From: Rosa chinensis
Lineage: Eukaryota; Streptophyta; Magnoliopsida; Rosales; Rosaceae
Direction of reading: 5' to 3'
Assembly (NCBI RefSeq): GCF_002994745.2
Contig: NC_037094.1
Coordinates: 45,583,139-45,647,138, forward strand
Length of the DNA stretch: 64,000 nucleotides
This document shows, in pieces, positions 35,641 to 46,944 of the stretch; the first letter of the stretch is position 1, and every line of letters begins with the position of its first letter. A program made the position numbers and the translations under genes. The notes below the pieces were generated by a model. That model was not told the origin of the DNA. It was given only the letters and a program-made list of their open reading frames with translations, and did no database searches.

Positions 35641-37752
35641 TGACGCAGTCGGATTGATAACTAGGTTTACCAGCAATAAACCTAAGCAAAAGATTCTGGA
35701 GTCCACCAGAGATAAAAGAGAATAATCTCAATTTATTTGATAAAAGATGAAAGATAGTTCTACAGCCGTTTAAGGTTGCTTATATATGGGAAAGAAACCC
35801 TAGGGCGACTAACAATGAAACCCTAAAGCCCACGGATTAAAACAAAACAAATCCAAAATAAACTAGAAAACCTAAAATAAAAAGAATGTAAAACTAGCCT
35901 AAAAATATGAAATCACGAATCGGATAATTAAGACGATATATTTTGGCCTAAATCTGATAGGGCTCACTAAAGTGAGTCTTGAAGATTTCGTCGTTCCCAT
36001 TCTGGAAAGCTATCATGCGTCTCAAACGGACATTCTGGCCAAAAGTTAGTCAAATCTGATTCAAAATCAAAACCTGACTTTTTGTACGAGTAACTCGAAA
36101 GGTCCAAAACCAAATCTTCTTGAATATTCCAGCGGCTAATAATCTCATTACGCGTGAGTTACCTATTTTCCAATCACTCTTCTTGATTCTACGCCGCTTC
36201 TTTGCTTTTATGGTTTTCTGGCTAAACTGGGCACATTCTCGTCCTACATCATTCTCCTCCACTATGAAAGAACTCGCCCTCGAGTTCATCTTGAATAAAG
36301 GACAAGAATAGGTAGACAAAAGACCTGAGAAAAAATTAGACAATTGAACTTGTGGATTATTAGCTTGATCCTCTGCAAATTTTGATGGCACAACCATGAA
36401 CCCAACGCCAAAGATGAGTCTGTCATATGCATTTTGGCTCTCATATGCAACCTTCGTAGATTCGTCTCGGCTCTCGAGGTTGCATTCTTGAATGATATCT
36501 GGTTCTGAGTGATTTATTTCAGACTCCAAGACTTCTTCATTATTAATAACCATGTCTACATGAACAATTTCATCTTTAACCTCTTCTTGGTCATGATGGA
36601 TGATTTCTTGTGGAGCATCTTCCATTAGAAATTCTTCTGACTTTTCTTCAGATAAACTATTAATGTCAACGGGCAAAGAAAACTCTTTGGACTTTAACTT
36701 CTTCTCAAAAACCTTAGGAGGGTAATTCTTGATCGAAAAATCTCTAGGCAAAATTTTTTCGTTAAGAAGACCTTTCATCTTCCTCCATGTTTGAACACGC
36801 TCTTTTCCTTGCCTCTGACGAGAACTCTGCAATTGATCCCACCAATAAGCAGCATCTTTTTTTAGCTTCCGAGAAACCATCTTAGCCTGCTTGTGTTTTG
36901 GAACCTCCATGGTCTCAAAGAATCTATCCACTTCAACCTGCCAATCCAGAAAATCCTCCGCGCTCATGTGACCAAAAAAGTAAGGAATATCAGCCTTGGT
37001 TATGAGAACCTCGGAATCATAATTAATATCACCTCCACCACCACGTGGAGCTCTAGCCCGCTGGCCTCCTTCCCCGCCTCTATTCTGATTGTTGTTGTTG
37101 TTGTTGTTATTGTTCCTCTCTCCCAACAATCCACGAATTTCTCCAATCTGATTGTTCATGGAGTTGATGGCAGCGGTAAACGCTGCCGTGAGGGCTTCGA
37201 TATCTGATTTTGTAACTTCACCCATTGCTACCAAGGTAAATAAAAGAGACAGGGAAGACCTGCTCTGATACCACCTGACGCAGTCGGATTGATAACTAGG
37301 TTTACCAGCAATAAACCTAAGCAAAAGATTCTGGAGTCCACCAGAGATAAAAGAGAATAATCTCAATTTATTTGATAAAAGATGAAAGATACGTTCTGCA
37401 GCCGCTTGCGGCTGCATAAATAAGAGAAAAGTACCCTAGGGCGACTAACAACGAAACCCTAAGGCCCATGGATAAAAACGAAAACAATCCAAAATTAACT
37501 AAGAAAACCAAAAACGGGTAAAATAGAAAAATGCAGTTTTGAGGCCCTAAACGACCCCGAAAGCCCGAAAAAGGTCACACGTCGTGGCAAAGCCACGAGT
37601 TTGGTTTCTGGCGCGATTCCCTTTCCGAAAAGCTAAAGTGCGTCCCAATCGGACTCCGGAGGCCCAGTTCACGTCTACTAGTCACTTTTCGGTTTCCACC
37701 TTTAGCACGATCCAATTGTTCTTGAAATTGGACCGCCATCTATTCTACATCA
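35641..37752 (-). mobile_element. Gypsy element reduced to LTRs plus gag
   Basis: Two LTRs in reverse orientation (35641-36251 and 37276-37752) share their first ~125 bases almost exactly. The 5-bp duplication ctggt flanks the element at 35636-35640 and 37753-37757. The primer-binding site (tggtatcagagc on the minus strand) lies at about 37264-37275. A polypurine tract ggaggagaa directly precedes the left LTR on the minus strand. Protease, RT and integrase are gone, leaving a gag frame fused to a Glu-rich stretch. Confidence 0.85.
36050..37225 (-). CDS. Gypsy gag-like ORF fused to an acidic tail
   Basis: From the ATG at 37225 (MGEVTKSDIEALTAAF) the frame stays open for 391 codons. It starts with a coiled-coil-like stretch, then a run of Asn, then a gag domain (YFFGHMSAEDFLDWQVEVDR… AYWWDQLQ… ILPRDF, about residues 85-185). 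The gag is cut at the point where a zinc knuckle would normally follow and continues in frame with KNYPPKVFEKKLKSKEF and a Glu/Asp-rich stretch. The end lies inside the left LTR. It would act in capsid formation if expressed and may need a helper element for everything else. Confidence 0.6.
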   Translation of the reverse strand: MGEVTKSDIEALTAAFTAAINSMNNQIGEIRGLLGERNNNNNNNNNQNRGGEGGQRARAPRGGGGDINYDSEVLITKADIPYFFGHMSAEDFLDWQVEVDRFFETMEVPKHKQAKMVSRKLKKDAAYWWDQLQSSRQRQGKERVQTWRKMKGLLNEKILPRDFSIKNYPPKVFEKKLKSKEFSLPVDINSLSEEKSEEFLMEDAPQEIIHHDQEEVKDEIVHVDMVINNEEVLESEINHSEPDIIQECNLESRDESTKVAYESQNAYDRLIFGVGFMVVPSKFAEDQANNPQVQLSNFFSGLLSTYSCPLFKMNSRASSFIVEENDVGRECAQFSQKTIKAKKRRRIKKSDWKIGNSRVMRLLAAGIFKKIWFWTFRVTRTKSQVLILNQI

Positions 37753-38011
37753 CTGGTGATGCACTAAAACTCGAATATAGATCTGGTAGTTAGGGTGGTC
37801 GTTCACGCTTTTTTTTTTTTTGACCACGAACGAACTGAACCGAATACAAAGAAAAGAATAGAGAAGCCACATGAAAAAAATCCCTCATGGGGGGGCTGGG
37901 ACCTTAGCTTTGGCATGGAAAAATTCGACCAGGACGCACAACAGAGCAACAAGGACTAACATCTTATCATACATGTAAATTCCAGAGACTCTTGTATAAG
38001 CCGTTTAGAAG

Positions 38012-39239
38012 CTAGTATAGTCCGCTAAAAGGCTCTAAATTGAAGATACTCACGTCATATTTTTTGAAAACATCGCTACGAGATTTTCCACTCCTTTCCG
38101 AATCAATCGTGTGGTATATGGAATTTTGGTGACACAAAGGAAAACTTGAAGCCAGAATTGAGAAACTTTCGTTGTCACCCACAAACAAAGCCTCCTCTCT
38201 TATACTTTTTACCTCAACTTGCTCCACAATGGAATTGTCTTTGTTGTCAACTATCGCCTTGTATACTCTAAAGCTCTCGGTATAGTACTGCTCCCCAGGA
38301 TTAAGAGTGCACAAAGAAAATAAATAATCTCTGCTCTTTATTTTGTTGTTCCAAACTCTTCGTCTTCGAACATGCCATAAAAAGTCTCCCCTGGCTGATT
38401 TCACAAGATAATCCTTGCCAGCATAGTCTAACTTGGGTGTAACTTGCTGTAGTTCTAAGGGTTCGCTATTAACATCAAGATGTCACCTTCATCCTTTCTA
38501 GCTACATAGACTCGGCCTTTATGAAACATAGCCTCACCTTGAATCTCATATTTTGGCACAATGCGAGTCCAAAATGTCTGTCCTCCTTTAGTCAAAGCCA
38601 GCATTCTACCAAGATTGAAAACTACTATAACCATATAACTGTCCGGATTCAAAAGGGGATCGGCGGATTAAGGTAATACTTGAGATGCCATGCTCTCCGA
38701 AACTGCAATGTTTTGAGTAGACAAAACGAGGGAGGCAAATGGGTGCCACTGCTTTTCTGAAAATGTTCACGAGCTTTATTTTCTCCCTTTCAAAATCTGT
38801 TGTGGCGAACCAACCTTGACTGCCAGAACAACAAGCACACATCTTCATCCTATCAACAGAGAAAATATTAGATGGAAAAAAGACGTTTTTGTAGATTATA
38901 TTTTCAAAGGCCGAGTACAGTAGGGGGTCTTTATCGGAATTAGGGTACACAGTATGACTAGGGTCTAGGGGGAATAAAGAGCATGGGAAGTGCCTTATTG
39001 AGCCAGCGATGCGTTGTAAGGTTATAACTTTTTGCAGCAGCATACCACTGCTTGCAAACAACAGGAAAACGAAGATGGTCAAACGGATCCAACAACTTGT
39101 CCAGAATCAAATAGTGAAGGTCTTTCGGAAGACTTGCCCAGTTACTGATGCTGCTGCTGAAGGTAACAGCCATGTCTCTACGACACCGCTTCTTGTTAGA
39201 CCCAGTTCTTAAACACATGATGATCTCTTGATGATGCAA
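38012..39239 (-). pseudogene. F-box/DUF295 protein, frameshifted
   Basis: The N-terminal part (38958-39239) has an F-box: WASLPKDLHYLILDKL, then DHLRFPVVCKQWYAAA. Such proteins are substrate receptors of SCF ubiquitin ligases. The C-terminal beta-propeller-like DUF295 region continues at 38606-39000 (…YPNSDKDPLLYSAFENIIYK…), at 38455-38652 (MVIVVFNLGRMLALTKGG…, YVARKDEGDIL) and at 38012-38404 (…DNKDNSIVEQVEVKSI…, LFVGDNESFSI) in other frames. At least two to three frame changes are needed (near 38960, 38640 and 38465). No introns with good splice sites explain them, so I call it a pseudogene. Loci of this large family are often non-functional. Confidence 0.7.
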
Positions 39240-39517
39240 GTGGTCACTACAACAAGTGCTGCTAGAAGGCCATTTTATAATACATAATTAATCCTAGCAG
39301 AATAAGGAAAGCTCAGTCTAATCTGAAAAGGATAAAATAACCTCTTTAAAATAATATAAACATGAACTAACCATCATGGTCCGGGTATTATCTAGTTTTT
39401 CACTAGTCACTGTGAGTTTCTTTTCTTCCTAAATTTGAGGCGGATGAACACAATGGCTTTTTTGACCAGTCGAAATTTTTTATCAACCAGTCGAATCCTG
39501 AGGCAGAGGAAGACAGT

Positions 39518-39708
39518 AGCATGTGGATATCCACAGTGAAGCTTAAAGCAAATGGGAGCATAGATAGGTACAAAACAAGGCTTGTAGCAAAGAGATCTAC
39601 ATAGAAGTATGGGGTAGATTATCAAGAGACCTTCGCTCCAGTAGCAAGTATCAACACAATAGAAATTCTTATGTCTCTGGCTGCTACATCCATCTTGGGT
39701 TTACAGTC
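39518..39708 (+). pseudogene. Copia reverse transcriptase scrap
   Basis: One plus-strand frame reads WISTVKLKANGSIDRYKTRL, then VAKRS, a stop, KYGVDYQETFAPVASINTIE and LMSLAA. This is the conserved N-terminal part of a copia RT. Nothing else of the element was seen around it. Confidence 0.8.
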
Positions 39709-39719
39709 TCACTAGTGAA

Positions 39720-40239
39720 TCAGTAAATATAAAGATTACCGGGTGTTTGATTGCTCATAATTTATGTCTCTAGTCCACCTGAGTACTCATAGTAATACAA
39801 AGAGAAGCATGACTCAAATAAAATGATTTTCTTATATGAAAGAGACGTCTTTAAATAGAGGTGCGCGATACATCATTATTCTTGGAGACGTAAGCTCCAC
39901 ATTATTCTAGAATTAGGATCAAGTTAGACTCGTTAACCTTCTCCATGTAGCACTCGACCAATGGTCCACTTTGGACTTATGGTTCATTCATCACTTTAGA
40001 TCCTTTTGACAAAACAAAATATAACAGCAGACATTGGAAAGCTTGAGAAGCGCAGAAAGGATTACAATGATATGTGTTGAATCAACCTTCACTATATCTG
40101 TTAGTGGTACTTCGGCTTTGCCCTTCTTTGATTATTACATATTCATTTGCTAAGATATTGACAAAAATTGGAGGAAAAGCTATACAATTAACATCTTTCA
40201 TGTACATCTGGATTTGCAACCAGTGATGGTACTAGTGTA
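39720..40239. other. Gene-free interval
   Basis: No gene, RNA or notable repeat was seen between the RT scrap and the separase remnant. Confidence 0.5.
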
Positions 40240-43220
40240 CTACAACTTCTTTTTCCATATGTCAGTTAGGACACCATAGCATACCGGTGCTGCTCCAATC
40301 AAGAAAGGTAACTGGCAAGTTTTACGTGCTTCACTCATGCATGATCCAACCTTCGGCCTATGCTCACAAGACGGGTGTGTGGCCAATTTCTTCTTTGCGA
40401 CTTTCTTGCTGCTTTGGGCACAACCCTCACAGTAACACGAACTTGCTTTCAACCAAGAATCAAGCATGGAATTTGCAAATCGGTTAATATCAGGAGAATG
40501 ACAGGAGAACCAGCCAGCAGATAGGATAGTGGAGTACCTTGTGGAACATAACATCCATTCAGTTTCAGAGAACCACAACTGCATCCCATCAGGAGAGTTG
40601 AGGCACAGTGTTCCAGTCTCTGAATCTCAAGTCTAGGAATATATTGTATTATTGTTGCCCTGTACCACAGCACGTACACAAAATGAAAGTTCAAAAACGG
40701 ATGATTGGGGAACCTGTTATGCAAAATAATAGTGCCAGAAGTAACTGTATACATACAGCAACACATAAGCAATATGTAAAATCGAAACATACCACATCCA
40801 TGGCCAATGTACATAAATAGATCATGGCTTTTCAACGCTACTGCCAATTCTTCAGCAGGAGGTGCACATCCAGCCTTCCCCTGTAATGTTATTCGAGTGA
40901 AACATTATTGTATGGGATATATAATCTGTCTATGATTCATTGTCAAACTCATGCATCTAATTTAAAACATAAATTGGTGAGAAATGCAATGATGCGTGTG
41001 TGAGGAGGGATAAGATTCAGATCCCCCTACAGAACTTATATTCTAGATTAAAATCTGCAGTGTCTGCATGGTATATTCTTTATTGTATAGAAAGAGCTAT
41101 TACCTCCAAGTTTTGATCTCTAAACCATGTCTCAAATTCATTTTGTGTATAATTTAGATCACCACTGGGATTCAGAAGGTAAAAGGCATCCAAGGGATCT
41201 ATCAAAGGAAATGAAGTCATAATACTCTGAATATGATATTGATTGTGGTAGTTTCTATTGGTTGTTGCCGAAATGCTACCAACAGAGGGCATTCGTTAAA
41301 CCTTCTGGTTTCTTAGGATTGGTAAATTCTGAATAGGGGGTTAAGAAATTCTCCCAAGGAAACATCTGCAGTAACCATTCAGCCGATCAGATTGTTGAAA
41401 CGATGATTTTACGATAAAGAGAATAGATGAGAGTTGACTTAGAATCTATTTACAAAAAGTCATCAATCATATTATATGTAAATAATGTGGTCTAACAAGT
41501 GATAAAATAATGGAAAAGTATGAGGTAAATGACCAAATATGTAAGCTGCACTTCGTAAAGTGTCTTGTTAGCAAAGAGGAACACAAGCCTAGCCCAATGC
41601 ACGTATACATGTCCACGACCGTGGATTCAAAAAGGTGAATAATGAACTAGAGCACTCTCATGAGATGAAGAACCAACTCTACGTCCATGCCTGCATAAAT
41701 GATCCAGCAAAAACTTTCAAGAGACTGAAAATAGCTTGGGATTTTCGAAATGTTGTACGAGTACTTGTATATTAAGCAAGAAATAAGTGAATTTGTTAGA
41801 AAATAAATCATAGTGGTAACTTCATTCACTTTCCCATTATACCATTCAAACAAGAAAATGACTTGGCTTAATATTTAGGAAAATTAATGTCTAAAATTTG
41901 AGGAGAAAACATAGGGAATCTGGCACATACCTGCACCTCGTAGTCCAGAACTAATATTGTTGGCTCTATATTTACAGAAGAATGTAAACCTTCAAGCTCA
42001 TTCACTGCTTCTAATACTAGTTTGTTGGCCAACTCAGACAAGTTCTCGCCACCATTAGATTCATTACGTGATGCCATTCTCTTCCTCTAAACATCCAACT
42101 TTACTAACAAAGGAACCTTTCTTAAGACAAAGCTGTGTAACACGTGCACCTTCCTTCAAAGGCATATTTGGAAAAAGGATGACTTTCAAAACTCTCATTT
42201 AACTCCATTTTGAATTTGGATTTCAAGTTGCGCACTAGCTTCTTATGTACCAAGTCCAACTGCTTGCAGTTTGACCATTCACCCAGTGCCACAAGTTTCC
42301 AAGTACCAAACCATAAATATTCCAAGTTCGTGGTGCATAAATACATACCCCAGGAGTGACAAATGATATAGTTTCGAAACCAAAAAAAATGATAGCTAAT
42401 GTTAACAAGTAACAGGTCATCTAATGGCAAATCACCCAATTTAACTCATGGAAGCCTGCAGATCGACAAAGAGAGGAAGGAGAGTATAACCTACTTCAAA
42501 AATTTACCAAGGTGCATGGCGATCAAAATTCTTCCTCTGCACCCACCAGTGAAGCTTTTTCTCATCTGTATCTTGTACAGGATGTTTCACAGATGACGAA
42601 GTGCCCCCTCCAAATCAATCTAAACTCTGGAGCTACATCATCATCCACAGTGGAACCCCATGGACAGTTCCAATCCTTTATTCCAGAATAACTAACATCA
42701 TCTGAATCTCTGTTAAAATTGGCAAATTATTCAGCACTGCAGAACTCATACATCAAGTAAATACTAAGAGACATGCTATCAATTTGTGTCTATTAAACAA
42801 AATTACCTTCTAATACTGAATCCACGGGTAGAAGCATACTGATTGGTTGATTCTTAGAGTTCAAGCATGAAACCAAAATCCGTGCATGCACATGTGAAGG
42901 AAAACAACAATTTTTGTAACAAACTAGCATAAGGGTCTCCAAGCACACTTATACAGAAGATTGTAGTGCATGAAAGGCCTGAAAATAATTCTGTCACAAA
43001 TTCTTCAAGGTCTTGATTTGAGTCTGGAGCGACCTTGCATTGAAGTAAGAACTGAAGGGGTGGAAAAACCGTGTTAAAAAGGTTTCACCAAATGATAAAC
43101 CATATTCTTTAAAGTGACAAGAATAACCCATGTAAATTCTGTCTCTGATACCAAGCATGAGCCAGCAACATGTGCCCCCTGAAATAAAGATGCCATTGCA
43201 TTAACCTATTAGAATATGCT
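40240..43220 (-). pseudogene. Separase, C-terminal part only (broken)
   Basis: Separase is the caspase-like protease that cuts cohesin at anaphase. On the minus strand, in order, these pieces match the end of plant separases: LEEFVTELFSGLSCTTIFCI (near 43000), DWNCPWGSTVDDDVAPEFRL (near 42650), WKLVALGEWSNCKQLDLV (near 42270), ELANKLVLEAVNELEGLHSS then VLDYEVQ (41930-42077), MPSVGSIS and [20 protein letters not shown] (41100-41295), [11 protein letters not shown] (near 40820), [19 protein letters not shown] (near 40590), and a C-terminus ending GAAPVCYGVLTD (near 40260). The catalytic His (GHG) and Cys (MGCS) are still visible. A stop replaces Tyr just before MPSVGS, and a deletion with frame change follows SPVI (near 40490). 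The large N-terminal part was not found. Confidence 0.8.
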
Positions 43221-45340
43221 TCAACATAAAACTAAAGTAACACTTGGATTGATTTCTAATTAATTGGGACAATCTGAATAGGAAATCCAAACACTTACAA
43301 GTAGAGCAAAGTAAAAGCAATTAGAAACTGTAAATCCAATTAAAGAGCAATGTCAACTTACACTGAGAGTCATAAAAATGATTGTTCATTTCAATAGTGA
43401 ACAATATATTTGAGTGGAGTCAAAAGTTTTCGTCAATTCCCGAAAATTACCATTTACATTATTCTTGGGGGGGAATAACCATTGGCCTCAGCTCCATTAT
43501 TTCATGGATAACCCCTACCTGCAGGTTATGTGAGACATCAAATTCTTTTCTCATCTTTTGCTTCTAATCTGATAAGTATTGAATTGAATTTGAATTGAGT
43601 ACCATTTGAGTTTGAGTTCAGTTCAAATTTTGAATCTAATAGGCATCAAGTATATAGTATAACTAGCTGTATTTGTGGATTTTCTTGATGCCGATCAATT
43701 CCATTTTTCTTGGACGGACATCCATTGTTCGGCAGTTGGAACCAGATTGGCATATCGACACAAAACATGAGATCATCTTTCAATTACTTGTATATTCTTG
43801 TTACTTGTCTTGTTATTAAGTTAGTGATTATTTATTGGTTACAGAGGTTTATCAAGTATCAGTTTTGTTTTGAATATCATTTTCATAGCCATGTTCTGTT
43901 TTGAATATCAATTCCGTATGTCAACTACATTTTGTAGATCAATTCCATTAAGTTGATGTAAGTAGTTATGTTTCCCTACAACCATGCATGTTCTGTTTTG
44001 AATATCAATTCAGTATATCAACTCCATTTTGTGGATCAATGAATGAAGAATGACAATCCATTTGGTTACAGTATATGTTCTATATATAGAACTTATGCAC
44101 TTATTAATATAGCTCATTTAATATAGCTCATTGCAGAAAATCCTGAACAGAAGCACTGTCATTACTCAATAACATACCCGGCATCTAGAGAAAATTATCT
44201 CATAGCTCCAAGTGTTAGACCATTAATCATTCCTGAAAGTTACTAGAGCACCATTCCCAATTCTCTTGCAAACCTTGTCTTGACAGTTCAACCCCAAACA
44301 CCTCCCCGGACCATGTACGTACTGGAGCAGTTTTGGGGTTTTTCTTTTTTTTATAATTAGAAGATAATAAAGAAGCATCATATATGAAGATATTTAATTA
44401 TCTATAAAAATATAAATTCTGCTCCCTAAACCTTGATCATTCTGCATTTATCTCCAGCTTATTTTGGCAAGCATGGCTTGGTTCATACTTGCCGTTTGCT
44501 CAACCCCTAAACCACCCATACTTCTAGGTCTACTGACAGCCTCCCAGCTAATAAGGTGGACTCAACATCAGTTACTGACAATATATGAAGACAAAATTAT
44601 TCATTTACAACATTCCTCAAGCTGATAGTCATTGCCATAGGTCTTTAATTTCTGCCCAAAACTCAATATAATTCTAAGCAGAACAATACAATTCTAAGAG
44701 AGCTCATGAGCTTCTTTTGCTTGAATTTCCAAAATAAACAAGAACAAGAAGAAAAATGTTAGGCACGACTTGATTCCATCATAACTGAGAAATATATTCA
44801 AAGCTGTTGTACACAAAACTTAAACAAATAACAAAAGACTATTAATAAATCTTAGGTTTTAACATGTTTCTGCTACTGAATTCTGGTGAACCTAAAGTGT
44901 CTAAGTCCACAACTACTGCTGCACTCCACAAATACTTTGAGACTGAAAAACGTACATTCCTTTACTTTTAGTTTCTGTGGGATCATGTATTACGTCCTTT
45001 CCATCCGAACTCATCAAAACTTCACAATTAATTCTCCACAATGAGCTTAGTCGTACGTTAGAGACATCTTGTATGGTATAATATTGGTAGGAATGTTCAT
45101 TGTTAGGACCCTAATATTTTGATCTTAATTGCTGCACTATGCTTGTGAACTTGTGATTCACTGTTTTAGCTTGGTGACTAGAATCATGGTTGCGTATGTC
45201 GTTTTCAATACTTGATATAGTCGTTTGGAATAGGAGTGAGCTGGAGGAATCTTTAGATGCTAGGCGGTGAGTTGAAAGGTTAGGACACGTGTTGGCTCAT
45301 AGGCTAGTGTCGTGCTCAAGAAGAAACCTTCCTTATAAAC
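43221..45340. other. Gene-free interval with a 92-bp direct repeat
   Basis: No gene was recognised. A unit starting tgttctgttttgaatatcaa occurs twice (about 43894 and 43988). The rest is AT-rich. Confidence 0.5.
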
Positions 45341-45342
45341 TG

Positions 45343-45440
45343 AAGCCCTAGCCTAAGTTTCTATAAACTGAAGCCTAAGTTTCTATATACTGAAGCCCTA
45401 GTTTCTTCATACTGAAACCCTAAGTTTCTAAACCCATCAA
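45343..45440 (+). repeat. Short tandem repeat upstream of the NAC gene
   Basis: Four imperfect units of about 22-28 bp built from actgaagccctaa and gtttctata lie in the region expected to hold the promoter or 5' UTR of the NAC gene, about 110-210 bp before its ATG. The aaaccctaa words resemble telo-box elements, which occur in many plant promoters. Confidence 0.65.
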
Positions 45441-45551
45441 AACCCTAGCTACTCGTCTTCTTTCCAGAAACAATTCTACCCATCAAAACCTCGCTACTCA
45501 TCTTCTTTCCATAAACAAATTCTTTCCGAAACCAAGAAAAGCAAGAGAAAC

Positions 45552-46940
45552 ATGCCCATGCAGCAAGAGTTTCCAATGGAGGACAGCAGAGGCAATCAAC
45601 TTCCTGGCCAGAGGTTCTGCCCCATGGAAGATGAACTAGTTCTTTTCTACCTCAACCCCATGTTGTGCGGAGAGAACGTACCCGGCAGAAACCGCGTGGT
45701 GTTCGACTGCGACCTCTACGGTCACCAAGAACCTTGGGAGATATGGGAGGCCTTCAAAACCAAAAGACCACACGACTTGAGGCTCAACAAGGACATTTAC
45801 TTCTTCACCCAACACAAGAAGATGAGTTCCACAGACAAGCGCGTACGCCGGAATGTTGGAAGTGGCACGTGGAAGGGCGACGACTCCGGCAAGCCAATAC
45901 GATATGTTGAAACTGGTCGTGTTGTTGGCTTGAAAAAAAGATATACTTACAAGAACGATGACTCGGTGCACAATGGCTGTTGGATCTTGTATGAGTTCTA
46001 CCTTGATCGATCACTCAGAGACAAGAAACAAAAGGTGAAAGACTATGTTCTTTGTCTACTACGAAAGAATGGTGAACCCAAAACCAAGATTGAAAAGAAG
46101 AGAAAGCAACGTGAAGAGGAAGAGGTTCTTGAAAACAATTATGCGTTCAATGATGGAGAAAACTCAAAAAGGGAGCAAGAAGAGCTGCTTGAGCTACAAG
46201 CGAAGCGGCAACGAACTGTGCCATTCATTGGTAATGCACCACCAAAAATGACATCAGAAGATGATGCTGCATTCGCAGCTGAACTAGAAGATTCATTGGA
46301 ATGCTTTGAAGCTGAAACTGCACCACTAACAATCCCATCAGAAGAAGATGCTTCATTCGCAGCTGAACTAGAAGAGTCATTGGAATGCTTTGAAGATGAT
46401 AATGCACCCTCAGAAGCTCGAGCAATTGGCTTTCAAGCTGAGGAGAATGGTCGACTCCAACAATTAGCAGCCGAGGTTCAATCAGGCCCTTCATTTGTAG
46501 ACGATCATGGAATATTTAATCCGCTGCCGGAGGAAGACTTTATCTTGGTGGAAATGTTAAAAGAAATGGGTATGGTAGAAATGGAAGAACCAGTTCTTAA
46601 TGGTAAGAGTATTAATATAGATGTGGCTGAAGAAAACGTGGAAAACAATACCCTTCTTTCTGCTCCCAGATCATCCATGTCTGCGGCCTATGATGCTTGC
46701 AATGATATGCCATATTTATCCTCGGCAAATGGTTGCATTGATCTATGTGAAAGCAATAATGTTTGTGGAGGATTGATTGGCTTTCAGGATAATGGTGCGT
46801 ACTGGGTTGAGTCTTTGGTGGAGGTCCCAAGTACTGTTGAGCAACAAAAGACAGCTGATGAAGATTGTTCAGATTGGTTGGAGTCGATCAATTTTAGTCC
46901 TGTGGAGAACAACTTCCTTTTCAGTGAAATGCAATGGTGA
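45552..46940 (+). CDS. NAC-domain transcription factor, single exon
   Basis: The product is 462 aa. NAC subdomains appear in order over about residues 17-170: LPGQRFCPMEDELVLFYL (A), VVFDCDLYGHQEPWEIWE (B), DIYFFTQHKKMSSTDKRVRR then GSGTWKGDDSGKPI (C), GRVVGLKKRYTY and GCWILYEFYL (D), and KDYVLCLLRKNG (E). The family binds DNA as dimers through this fold. A basic stretch KKRKQREEEE follows, and then an acidic C-terminal half that is probably an activation region. It contains two copies of a 28-residue unit starting SEDDAAFAAELEDSLECFE, from about residue 235 and residue 263. Most NAC genes have introns in the NAC domain, and this one has none. Subdomain A (FCPMEDELV) departs from the common GFRFHPTDEEL. 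The frame is intact and the gene may work, or it may be a retrocopy or a divergent lineage-specific NAC. Confidence 0.9.
   Translation: MPMQQEFPMEDSRGNQLPGQRFCPMEDELVLFYLNPMLCGENVPGRNRVVFDCDLYGHQEPWEIWEAFKTKRPHDLRLNKDIYFFTQHKKMSSTDKRVRRNVGSGTWKGDDSGKPIRYVETGRVVGLKKRYTYKNDDSVHNGCWILYEFYLDRSLRDKKQKVKDYVLCLLRKNGEPKTKIEKKRKQREEEEVLENNYAFNDGENSKREQEELLELQAKRQRTVPFIGNAPPKMTSEDDAAFAAELEDSLECFEAETAPLTIPSEEDASFAAELEESLECFEDDNAPSEARAIGFQAEENGRLQQLAAEVQSGPSFVDDHGIFNPLPEEDFILVEMLKEMGMVEMEEPVLNGKSINIDVAEENVENNTLLSAPRSSMSAAYDACNDMPYLSSANGCIDLCESNNVCGGLIGFQDNGAYWVESLVEVPSTVEQQKTADEDCSDWLESINFSPVENNFLFSEMQW
46254..46421 (+). repeat. Two tandem 84-bp units in the NAC coding region
   Basis: The units starting tcagaagatgatgct (46254) and tcagaagaagatgct (46338) differ at few positions and stay in frame. 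Each encodes 28 residues with an acidic core and the end LECFE. Confidence 0.85.
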
Positions 46941-46944
46941 TCGT

